Below, in pieces: positions 24,224-33,545 of a stretch of 64,000 bases of DNA. A program made the position numbers and the translations under genes. Under the pieces are notes generated by a model, which saw only the letters and a program-made list of their open reading frames with translations, made no database searches and had not been told where the DNA came from. This stretch comes from Tyto alba (lineage: Eukaryota; Chordata; Aves; Strigiformes; Tytonidae): positions 9,453,501 through 9,517,500 of the forward strand of contig NW_024881313.1 of the NCBI RefSeq assembly GCF_018691265.1. The letters are read 5' to 3'. The stretch's first letter is position 1; every line of letters starts with the position of its first letter.

Positions 24224-27104
24224 ATGCTTCTCCCTGCCATTCACTTCTACGGCTTTCTCCTAGCTTGCATCTTCACGAAAAGCTACTTGGCTTTCAAGAA
24301 CGATGCCACAGAGATACTTTACTCGCACGTCGTTAAACCTCCTGCGGCGAGCCCGAGCAGCAACAGCACGTTGAATCAAGCCAGGAACGGAGGCAGGCAC
24401 TACACCAGCGCTGGATCCGACCGTAACAGTGAGTATCCTACCGGCGGCGCTTCCACCGCGCCCCGCAGCCCTCGGCCCTCCGGCGGCGGGGTCCGGGGGG
24501 GGGGGGGGGGGCAGCAGCTCCCACCACCACCACCACCCCCTCCCCCGGCCCCGGGAGCGGGACCCCCGGCCGCAGCCGCAGAGCGCTGGGCCCCCCCACC
24601 CCCTCCCCACCCCCAACCCCCGCGGGGGGGACCCGGCGGCCGGGGGGGAGCGGGGAAGGGGAGACGCGGCGGCGGCGGGAGCTGCCTCGGCGGGCGGCCC
24701 CCGAGCCAGGCTCCCTCCCCCGTGCGAGTCCGGCAGGACCGGCTCTCTCGGGCAGGTTACTTCCTGGGGGAGGTTCACCCAGGAACGCCGGGTTCCGTGG
24801 GTTATCCGCCAGGGAAGCAAGATAAAGGAAAGGGAGGGAGAGGCATTTCCAAAAGCGCTCGCTTTCTTCCCTCGCCCTCCCACTGCGGGCAGGGGAGGTG
24901 TCTGGGCTACTTTTCAAATGCAATAAAAAACTCTGAATTCTGTTCCCGCTGTTTAGTTTTACTTCCTGCTGTAGCACTTACTTGCTTAACACCTCCAGCA
25001 AAAGTAAACAAATCAGCTCATAATTTACCTATGATCTCTGCTCCGACTTGCCTTTTTATATCTAGTCTTTTTCCTGCCGAGTTTAATGTATATGTGTCAG
25101 ATACATGGCGATCTGGAAACCTTCTGCTGACTTTATCTGTTACCTCCCCTGCCCGCCTCCTTAAAATGAAAGAAATCCAAGTAGAGCAGACACACACACA
25201 CCCCAACCCACCCACAACAATCCGATAAAAAGCGTCATCCCTGGAAAGCGAAGGCAAAAAGTGACACCGATACCTTTCAGCTAAGCCAGGTGCGTCAACT
25301 TCTATGAATGCTAAGGGTTTAAGTGCACAGGAAACATCTCATCATTATGAGATTACTGGAGCAGCCCAGTAGGTATTCACTGTCAGTGAGCTGTCACTGG
25401 AGAAAAGCTGAGCCGGGGAAAGACATAAAAACAGAAGGAGAGACAAACTCAAATCTGTGACCAGCTGCTTCCAGGTACATTCCTGAGTGCAGCTGCAGGA
25501 AGGCAAGCCCGAATCCTTCCCGCAAGGCAAGGCAGGACAGCCCTGTGACCAGCCCCCCGCATCAGCCTGCAGATTTACAGTCCCTCTGACTGCCCATCCC
25601 GAGACACAGGGGACAGGGTGAAGTAATCCTAACTCACTGTCTCTGTTCAGAACTTGCTTCCAAAAATCCAAGCAGAAACAGAAGCAGCCTGTAGCTGTGA
25701 TATGTAGATGTACCTTCAAAGCCTTTTATGATTCACTCTAAAATGTTTCTAGTAATTACTTCTATTTTAAAGGCGTTAGTTAATTGCATTGTGTGTAGAA
25801 TCTGCGCCGTAATTGTCCTTCAGAAAGAGAGAGAGCACAGCCAGTAAAGATTGCTTATTAAAATTAAGCGCACTGTGGGCGTTTATTTCAAAGTGTAATT
25901 ACTGAAATAAACAGTTGTGTTTATTGCAGGGTGCAGAGCTGTACATACAGACGGGTACAAACACGCCTGTATGAGAAGCTCTGCGTGTTGATTCTATGTC
26001 AGATGCCTGAGAGAATTTGCAGGATCCTCTATGTTACGCATAACATAAAGACTACTGCGGATACAAAGATGGTGTTACCCTGAGGGCAAAACGACCACTC
26101 TGAAATTGTTACTGCTAGTCATTCAAACTTTATATGCAGAACACCATTCCCTGGTAACTTCAGCTGTTACCACTTCTGCGATATCTGTGTTCAGAGCAGC
26201 ACTGCTCACGGGAGCCTCAGTCCACTGTAACCGTGGAACGAGGAGAAACGCCCTATTCATTTAAAAGCATATAAACAGTTTCCAAAGCACTATTTCCCCC
26301 CTTGCTAATGATCCAACGTAATTGTTGTAAACATCACAGAGCAGATTCCCGAGACTGAGAACAAGCAGGAAACATTTATTCCCTTGGGGCATTTTTTCTC
26401 TTCTAAAAGGTATGTCCCTGAGAAGAAGGATAGAGAATAAAATTGCCTCTTCTACCACAACTGCTGAAGTGCATATCATTATGATTTCTTTATGCTGTGG
26501 TAATACCCAAAGATACCATCAGTGCTCGAGGCCCTTGTGTTGGGGGACGTAGCAATAAAGAGATGTCCTGTAAAGATTACAGCCTACTTTAACTTCTGCA
26601 AAGCATAGCTTGTTAATGTGAAAAATGACTGGTTAAGGAAATCTCTCCGTTCTGAATCTCAGTGTTTATTATTCTGTGCATTCTGCAGATCGTGTTCAAG
26701 TCGGCTGTCGGGAACTGAGATCCACCAAGTACATTTCAGATGGCCAGTGCACCAGCATCAATCCACTGAAGGAGCTGGTGTGTGCTGGGGAATGCCTCCC
26801 TTTGCCACTGCTCCCCAACTGGATTGGAGGAGGTTATGGAACCAAGTACTGGAGCAGGCGGAGCTCCCAAGAGTGGAGATGTGTCAACGACAAAACTCGC
26901 ACCCAGAGGATCCAGCTTCAGTGCCAGGATGGAAGTATAAGAACCTACAAAATAACTGTGGTCACGGCCTGCAAGTGCAAGCGGTACACCAGGCAGCACA
27001 ATGAGTCCAGCCACAACTTTGAGGGAACCTCTCAAGCAAAACCTATCCAGCATCACAAAGAGAGGAAAAGAGCCAGTAAATCCAGCAAACATAGCACAAG
27101 TTAG
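24224..27104 (+). CDS. SOSTDC1: SOSTDC1, secreted cystine-knot BMP/Wnt antagonist (join 24224-24428, 26689-27104)
   Basis: Complete two-exon gene encoding 206 residues. Exon 1 ends at 24428 before a consensus donor (GTGAGT). Exon 2 begins at 26689 after TTCTGCAG. The split codon gives Asn69, so the junction reads DRN-NRVQVGC. Stop TAG is at 27102-27104. The start codon has A at -3 and opens a hydrophobic signal peptide (about residues 1-23, FLLACIF core). A cystine-knot (CTCK) domain spans about 75-170, with eight cysteines at 75, 89, 100, 104, 133, 147, 163 and 165. Asn112-Trp-Ile114 in the second loop matches the NXI motif that sclerostin-type proteins use to contact LRP5/6. The basic tail (HHKERKR, 190-196) suits heparan-sulfate binding. 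Possible N-glycosylation sites are Asn47 and Asn173. Family knowledge: it binds BMPs and LRP5/6 outside the cell and tunes BMP and Wnt signals in teeth, feathers, limbs and kidney. The protein looks intact, with the usual length. Confidence 0.97.
24430..24890. promoter_or_regulatory. CpG-rich island at the start of SOSTDC1 intron 1
   Basis: Dense in CG dinucleotides and GC-rich, in contrast to the AT-rich DNA on either side. It sits just downstream of exon 1, not over the TATA box. It contains a 17-G run and proline-codon-like CCA/CCC repeats. It may hold regulatory sequence, but which sites are used cannot be read from sequence. Confidence 0.7.
24495..24511 (+). repeat. Poly-G run (17 G) followed by C-rich tract
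   Basis: Seventeen consecutive G, followed within 15 bp by CACCACCACCACC and C runs to about 24552. The G strand can form a G-quadruplex, and the G and C tracts can pair as a hairpin. The exact length is prone to sequencing error. Confidence 0.85.
25722..25935. promoter_or_regulatory. Candidate conserved intronic enhancer in SOSTDC1
   Basis: A cluster of homeodomain-type cores lies here: TAATTAC near 25753, GTTAATTGC near 25777, GTAATTG near 25811, and GTAATTACTG near 25897. Two AAATTAAG/TTATTAAAA blocks are close by, and no repeat was recognised. Such density resembles developmental enhancers, but AT-rich DNA gives these cores by chance, and I cannot see conservation from a single genome. 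Confidence 0.3.
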
Positions 27105-28035
27105 AAGTCAGACATTCTCTCCTCTCTCATCTCCCTCTCCTCGTGCCAAAACTGAACTCACCTGTAACCACTTGCTTTACTGTCCTGACTGCTTAAAGAC
27201 AAGTCTGCCATTGCTGTGTTCTCAGTCATCACTACGTGCTTATTGCTTTGACCAAAATCAAAAGGGGCATTCTCAGCACATGGACCCTTTGGGTGATTTT
27301 TCAAATGTTCGCGATGGGGAATAACACAAGCCTTCCAAACCCACACTATAAACTTTTACATTTTCTCCAGCCATGGAGGCAAAGAAAATTTGCCATGAAT
27401 ATTCACTGAAGTCTATTTTGTAAAAAGATGCTTTGTTGTGTGTTTTCATGAGAACAGTTATCATGTCTATTGCCTTCTATATCATGTTTTATGAACTTCT
27501 GACAACAGCTTAAAAAACCAACACTTAGTACCTGCTTTCAGATTCAATCTAAAAAAAAATGCCTTGCATGCTGACCTTTCTCTTATCGCAATATACCAAA
27601 AATTAAAATATGCATGGCAGCAATCAAAAAGTAAAGCTGAACAAACTATTTATTTGTTGTTGTAATTATTTAATGAGCTTTTATGTGTGTTATTTCCCTC
27701 CAAAATGTTCTTATGTTTATAGCTTTTCTCATGTATCGAAGTATTTTCCTATGATTTGTGGCTGGATTAGAACATACGTTTTGTAGATAATGTAAAATAG
27801 ACATTTTAGCATTCTTGGTATATATATTTTCAGTTTGAACCTTCATAGACATAGGTGTTATTTTGAAGTAGCAACATAATTTTTTTTTTTAATTCTCCAC
27901 TTTGTATTATTTTTGTTTAAAAGTGTGCAATCAAAAGACAGATATGATGACTTCCTTTCAAATTCATTGTGGTTTTTTTGGTTTTTTGTTTTTTTTTTTT
28001 TTTTTTACAAAAATAAACACTGCTAAAAAACTGTA
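27105..28035 (+). other. SOSTDC1: SOSTDC1 3' UTR
   Basis: AT-rich sequence after the stop codon, with several TATTTAT/ATTTA-type elements (for example near 27646 and 27668) and a T-rich run at 27989-28006. It ends about 20 nt after the AATAAA at 28012-28017. An ATTAAA at about 27602 could give a shorter form. The length of about 0.9 kb suits the gene family. The cleavage site is inferred. Confidence 0.65.
28012..28017 (+). terminator. SOSTDC1: Polyadenylation signal AATAAA of SOSTDC1
   Basis: Canonical hexamer, followed by a TGTATTGTCTGTCTCCATGT downstream element at about 28032-28051 of the usual GU-rich type. Confidence 0.7.
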
Positions 28036-29976
28036 TTGTCTGTCTCCATGTATGAAAATGTACACATTTTAATCAGTCACAACATTTAATCTCCAAAAGT
28101 GGGAGAACATTATTTGGTTAAGAAAATCAATCCATGATATTTAACATTAAAACAACCTTTCTGTGGAGTCTTTTTGGATGTAAAAATCCTATGTGGCCAT
28201 TTACCAGATGGTGCTTATTCATGGTCCAAGCCAGGTTTTTATTTAACAATTCTCAAATTGTACATTGCAGAAGTAGTGTATGCTTGGAAAGTTTTACAAG
28301 CTATTAAGACACCACCATTTTTTTTTCTTTTTCATTAGTGATGATCAAGTCAAAGACTAATCGTAAAAATAACATGCAGTTTCATCTCTCCCATAGAGCC
28401 AGTAGTCCTTCACATTATCCACAGATCCTTATAGAACGTATCAGGAAATATATATTAAGCAATGTACCATTCAATACATAGTCCATGAATCACCTATTCT
28501 TAATCTTTCAAACTATATTGAAATACTATGGTCAAGATTTCATCATGAGATTCTGCTGTTCTTAAATCATTAACTTTTACAACCCATTTGTACCCAAAGA
28601 AAAGATTACACAAGAAAAGAGCGATGAAAAGTCTTGCCTGATAAGGACTCACACAGGCTGTCTCTGACCTCTTTATCTCATTCCATTTTGCATTTAATTT
28701 CAAAAGATTCATCATTAAGTTCATGGCAAAGATCTTCCTTGGTCACCAATGTAGAATCGTTTGAAAATCACTGCTACTGCTTGACTTACTGAATCCTAAA
28801 TTTTACTGACAAAATTTAATAGTTTTTCCTCAAAGCTACTTTCAAGAATTCTCTTTAAAATCTTCTATATGTAAGAAAGAGATATATGTTTTGGCTTGTT
28901 TGGTTGGTTTTGTTGTTGCTGTTGTTTTTAATTTTAAGTGATCTACAAGGTGCTACAGTTAAAAACCATTGCATTAATGACCTACTTGTTTCAAATTTGG
29001 TTCTGTGATCATGAAAATATCAGAACGATAAGATCACAGACCATTTATACTTCAATTGTCTGATATTGAAGGTGCTTCTTTTAAGCATAAGAGGATAGAT
29101 GAGGAATAAAGGAGTTAGCAGGGAGAGAGGTGACATGACATTGCTCCTAGGCATACCAGTCCAGTGGACCTACAGATATCCTAGTGTTTTATTTTAACAG
29201 ACACTACAGTCTCTTCAATCCATTTTATGAGGGAAAGATTATTCCCAAATGCCAATTATCTATCCATTTTTAAGTTGTTCTCCAGCTACTTCTTCAGGAT
29301 GATAATGCACAAAAGACTGAGATAATGGATCAAAATTTAATCCAAATTATTTTCAAAACCAATAGTCATTAGACGAGTAAAGTTGCCCTGCCTATTCTTT
29401 GACTCCCAGAAATAAGAATGGTGAAAAGCCCCACACATCCTGCTCCTGACTCTTCTACAGTCAGTGAAGTTTGACTGTAGGAACAATATCCACATTTAAT
29501 ACAAGTTTGCATTTAGCAATATAGAGAATAATTCCTACGTTGTCTTTTCACACAGAACTACCTGAAGGGAAATAGTTTGACATTCTTCCATCAATATGAC
29601 TTCATGAAATTTTGCTGGGCATGCAATAGAAAGACCAGCCATCTCTAAGGCTGGCATGTTTGAGGGAACATGAAAGAATCCAATAGGAGCTTTGTCCACC
29701 AGCATCAACTTAAATTTGAAGTGCCACCCAAGTTAGCTATGGTCTCTTCTGTAGCCATGACTTTGTCCTTTTGTGGGGGAGATCTGCAGGAAATCAGTGT
29801 TAGAAATAGGTTAATCTTGAATTTTCTTAAGGAGTAATGTTACTCTTTGTGACTCATCTCCTAGCTCGAATGCTTCAATCTGGCCAATGTAATCTGCCTT
29901 CTGTTTCATCCTTTTACATGTGAACTCACAGAGGTCTATCCAAGGATCCAGACAAAAGGCATTATACGAGTACATC
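28036..29976. other. Intergenic AT-rich DNA, no gene seen
   Basis: Unique-looking sequence between the SOSTDC1 3' end and the LTR. No exon or RNA gene was recognised. Confidence 0.6.
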
Positions 29977-30212
29977 TGTGGTGGGTTGACCTTGTCTGGA
30001 CACCAGATGCCCACCAAAGCCACTCTATCACTCTTCCTCCTCAACTGGACAGAGGAGAGATAATATAAGGAAAGGCTTGTGGGTGGAGATAAGGACAGGG
30101 AGAGATCATTCACCAATTACTGTCACAGACAAGACAGCCTCAAACTGGGGAAAATTAATTTATTTTATTACCGATCAAATCAGATTAGGATAATGAGAAA
30201 TAAAACCAAATC

Positions 30213-30527
30213 CTAAAAACACCTTTCCCCTACCCCTCCCTTCTTCCCAGGCTCAACTTCACTCCCAATTTCTCTACCTCCTTCCCCCAGTGGCACAGGG
30301 GGACAGGGAATGGCGGTCGGGGTCGGTTCATCGCACGTTGTTTCTGATGCTTTTTCCTCCCCACGGGGAGGGCTCCTCCTCACACTATTCCCCTGCTCCA
30401 GCGTGGGTCCCTCCCACAGGAGACAGTCCTCCATGAACTTCTCCAATGTGAGTCCTTCCTGCAGGCTACAATTCTTCACAAACTGCTCATGCGTGGGTCC
30501 CTCCCATGGGGTGCATCCTTCAGGCAC
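30213..30527 (-). other. Open frame of 104 codons inside the LTR
   Basis: Minus-strand frame with three 15-residue repeats of the form C-x2-[WQ]-E-G-x-T-x-E (cysteines at residues 5, 20 and 35), followed by a charged tail. It is created by the 45-bp tandem units of the LTR between its TATA-like box and its polyadenylation signal. Frames like this are often predicted as genes in bird genomes. I treat it as part of the LTR, not as a host gene. Confidence 0.6.
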
Positions 30528-30660
30528 AGACCGCTCCAGTGTGCGTCCCCCACGGGGCCGCAGGCCCTGCCACCAAACCTGCTCCAGCGTGGGCTTCCCA
30601 TGGGGTCCCAGCCTCCTTCAGGCACGTCCACCTGCTCAGGTGTGGGGTCCTCCCCAGGCT
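30396..30660. repeat. Minisatellite-like units inside the LTR, period 45-53 bp
   Basis: Related blocks of the form CTCCAGCGTGGGTCCCTCCC begin at 30396, 30441, 30486, 30534, 30582 and 30635. The spacings are 45, 45, 48, 48 and 53 bp. The first three keep a common reading frame on the minus strand. Confidence 0.85.
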
Positions 30661-33349
30661 GCAGGTGGGGGTCTGCTCCCCCATGGACCCCCCCGGGCTG
30701 CAGGGGCACAGCCTGCCTCTCCACGGTCTTCCCCACGGGCTGCAGGGGAATCTCTGCCCTGGCACCTGCAGCTCCTCCTCCCCCTCCTTCCTCACTGACC
30801 TTGGTGGCTGCAGGGTTGTTGCTCTCACATACTCGAATTTCTCTCTTAAGATGCTGTTGTGCAGCAGCTTTTCCCTCCTCCTTAAATATGTTATCCCAGA
30901 GGTGCTACCACGACCAGTTGGCCTTGGCCAGTGGTGGGTCCAGCTTGGACCCGGCTGGCACTGGCTCTATCGGACACAGGGGAAGCTCCGAGCAGCTTCT
31001 CACAGAAGCCCCCCCCGGAGCCCCCCTGCTACCAAAACCTTGCCATGCAAACCCAAAACAACATCCATTTAGTTTATTCTATATGGAGAGTCTCCAACAT
31101 GTAGAGTTGCAGTGGGTAGGATATGGGCCATTGCTCTTTTATCTACAGTGGAGAATCTTGACAAAGTTTCTCAAAGATTCAATGTAAAAAATAGTACTGC
31201 TTAAACTGAAATAATTTAAAATATGATACATCTTCTTATGTTTGTTTCAGAGTTAAAAAGGAAAGACAAACATGCTAGAATTTTCTTAGTTTTCACCTGA
31301 AATATTAAGCCACATAGACACAGAACCATGCAAATGTTTTGAAAAAGTACAGTGTAGAGGCAGATCACATACATTTTTACACAAATTAGACCACTAAGAG
31401 CACTAGATCAAACAGTCTAGATTTATTACACTAAGAATATACAGAAATTGACTTTCTCAACAATATCCTACTATATGGACAGATCACTAAGTCCAGGTGC
31501 TTCTTAAAAAATATTTCAAATATCTTAAGAAGAACCTAATAATTTTATAAATTCTCATCCTTGCTCCTTTAGAAAACAAAAAGTGAATAAATTAGAAATA
31601 ATCTGTTAATCTGCCATCATTATTTCATTACTTTTGAGTTGATGAAAACTGCCCCCAGCTAAGGGGGAAATTGCTTTATAATGAATGGAAATCAATTTTC
31701 CTTAGACATCGCTAGAAACAAATTTAGCCAGATGCTGATTGTTTTGATAGCATGGTAGCACTCAGAGACACACTTTGTAGAGGCAGTGGTACATAGTATG
31801 TGTCATTAAGACATTAACAACTGTGAAAGTCAGAAGGGTCTGACACTTGCAGTCTGATTTATTTATTCAGTTTTTTAGTAATAGTAACAAATCTGTTGCA
31901 CTCCACTTTCCAGCAGCCTTGGAATCAAAACCACCCAATCCAAGTTTAGTCATTTGTTTGGAAATAAAGCAGACATTTGAATAACACCCTTCAAAATACC
32001 TAACAGACTTCTGCTAGTAAATCACTGTAGTCCTCCTAACCTTGACCTCTATATCCTTCCTGAAGAAGTACAGCATTAATCAAGAAAGGACTGTTCAGTA
32101 CATTCCACTGTGAGAGTCTTGTTGCTACAGTATTAACCTGGAGGTGTTCAGTGGAAAATTATAAGGAATCTTTAGTGTTGGAAGGTATCCTGTTCTCATG
32201 ATGCATTTCCTTTCCCGTAGGCCAGGCAAGGGGCTTTGATTTTAAGTTCATTGACATACATATAAACATCGCTCCAGGCTAAAACTGAAAATTCTCTAGA
32301 GATTTATGAGATAAGCAGACATTCTGTCACTGGATTTGTTAATTTTGCCTGAACATCGCCCCCACAACAAAAAGCCTGCCCATGCATCTTTCTGAAAGAC
32401 ATCCAGCCTTTCAGCTCACTCACTGTGTGAGTTATGCGGACTGACACCAGGAAAGTGTGATTTACAAGTGATATTGCCTACCACTGAGTTAATATTCAAA
32501 CACGACCTTCCTCAGTACTTCCATGACAAGAAAATACTCTTCATTCTTAATTAATGCTCATCAAACTACATGTCATAAAAATAAGTAGTCTCTACTCATT
32601 GCTGACCAAAGTATCTGCAAACATGGACTGTAACTCCATTTTGGCAGTTTGTGTTTTTTTAGCTCACTTTGGTTTGACAACATATTATAGTGACTGAGGT
32701 AGTGTTACATTATCTAGCTGGAGTTCAGGCCTTCTTAAAGCCTCTATACAACCACAAAGAAATACAGAGGATGTCTTAATATAAATGAAAATCAGGACCA
32801 CTGACTTTAACGGGCTGTTTGTGGTATACGGTACTTCATGAATGTAAAGGAAAATAAAGGAATATACACTTAGCTGTTCTCAACTATGCTTACTAGAGCA
32901 CACTTGCTTTTTGATACAGAAATATGTTAAATCTCCTTTTAGAATGACTGGATACATAGTTTTTAAAATTTGTCTACTGAGATGAAAAGTCATGCTCTGA
33001 CTTTATTTAGGAGTTCCACATTTGATCTGTTTTGTTAGCCCCAGTGAGAAGTGACTTAGTGAGGAAATTGCAAAGAAACTTAGTAAAAGCATAACCCAGT
33101 CTGTGAAGTCTGATGCTTTGGTGGGCTAAAGAAGAGCTAACCAGGCACATTCATTAAAGTTCTTTTATATGAAACAGTGGAGAGTTGAGTGAGAGGGCCT
33201 AAGAAAAAAAGTACTTGTCTAGCCCTACCACAAGAACAGCCACTGAGAAATGGAGGGACTATGTAGAGATTTAAAACAGACTCTGTAGCACAAAGACTTT
33301 GTTTTAATTGCAGCTGAAGCAAGTTTAAACATCTGTTGCTTGTTAGATT

Positions 33350-33391
33350 ATTATTTTATTTATTTACTTATTTATTTATTCATTTATTTTT
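33350..33391 (+). repeat. Imperfect (TTTA)n microsatellite
   Basis: About ten TTTA/TTTAT units with a few interruptions. Confidence 0.85.
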
Positions 33392-33514
33392 GGGATGGGT
33401 TGAAGAAAGCTTTTTTAGATCCCCTATGGCCATTAAGCTGGGATGGAGAACAGAGGTCTGAGTGTTTCTAAAATGTAAAGCTGAAAAAACTTTGGTTTTA
33501 GCAAAGATCACTTG

Positions 33515-33518
<4 letters not shown>

Positions 33519-33545
<27 letters not shown>
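33519..33545 (+). repeat. Poly-T tract (27 T)
   Basis: Uninterrupted homopolymer. No retrocopy body was recognised beside it. Confidence 0.9.

Larger units (their letters stand above)
24429..26688 (+). other. SOSTDC1: SOSTDC1 intron 1
   Basis: A 2260-bp intron from GTGAGT to TTCTGCAG. Its first 460 bp are very GC-rich, and the rest is of ordinary composition. The exon 1 reading frame happens to stay open to 25228, about 267 codons into the intron, because the GC-rich part is poor in stops. The good splice sites and the family's length show that this extension is not the normal product. Confidence 0.9.
29977..31060 (-). mobile_element. Solo LTR, ERVL-type endogenous retrovirus, minus orientation, with 5-bp target duplication
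   Basis: A 1084-bp element running TGTGGTGGG...CCAAAACA, i.e. with TG...CA ends, flanked by the exact duplication ACATC at 29972-29976 and 31061-31065. Five-base duplications are typical of ERVL-class insertions. On the minus strand the order is a TATA-like CATATTTAAGG (plus 30880-30890) and then AATAAA (plus 30159-30164), which fixes the orientation. No gag, pol or second LTR adjoins, so the internal part was lost by LTR-LTR recombination. I recognise the sequence as a common LTR of non-galliform birds. The exact family name would need a repeat library. Confidence 0.9.

Noticed and set aside
24224..25228. A single 334-codon frame starting at the SOSTDC1 ATG
   Set aside because: After residue 68 it runs into the GC-rich intron. 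The consensus donor at 24429 and acceptor at 26687-26688 restore a 206-residue family-length protein, so the extension is stop-poor intron.
30489..31187. Plus-strand frames of 162-232 codons at 30.3-31.2 kb as genes
   Set aside because: They lie within the LTR, antisense to its own orientation, and come from its GC-rich tandem units.
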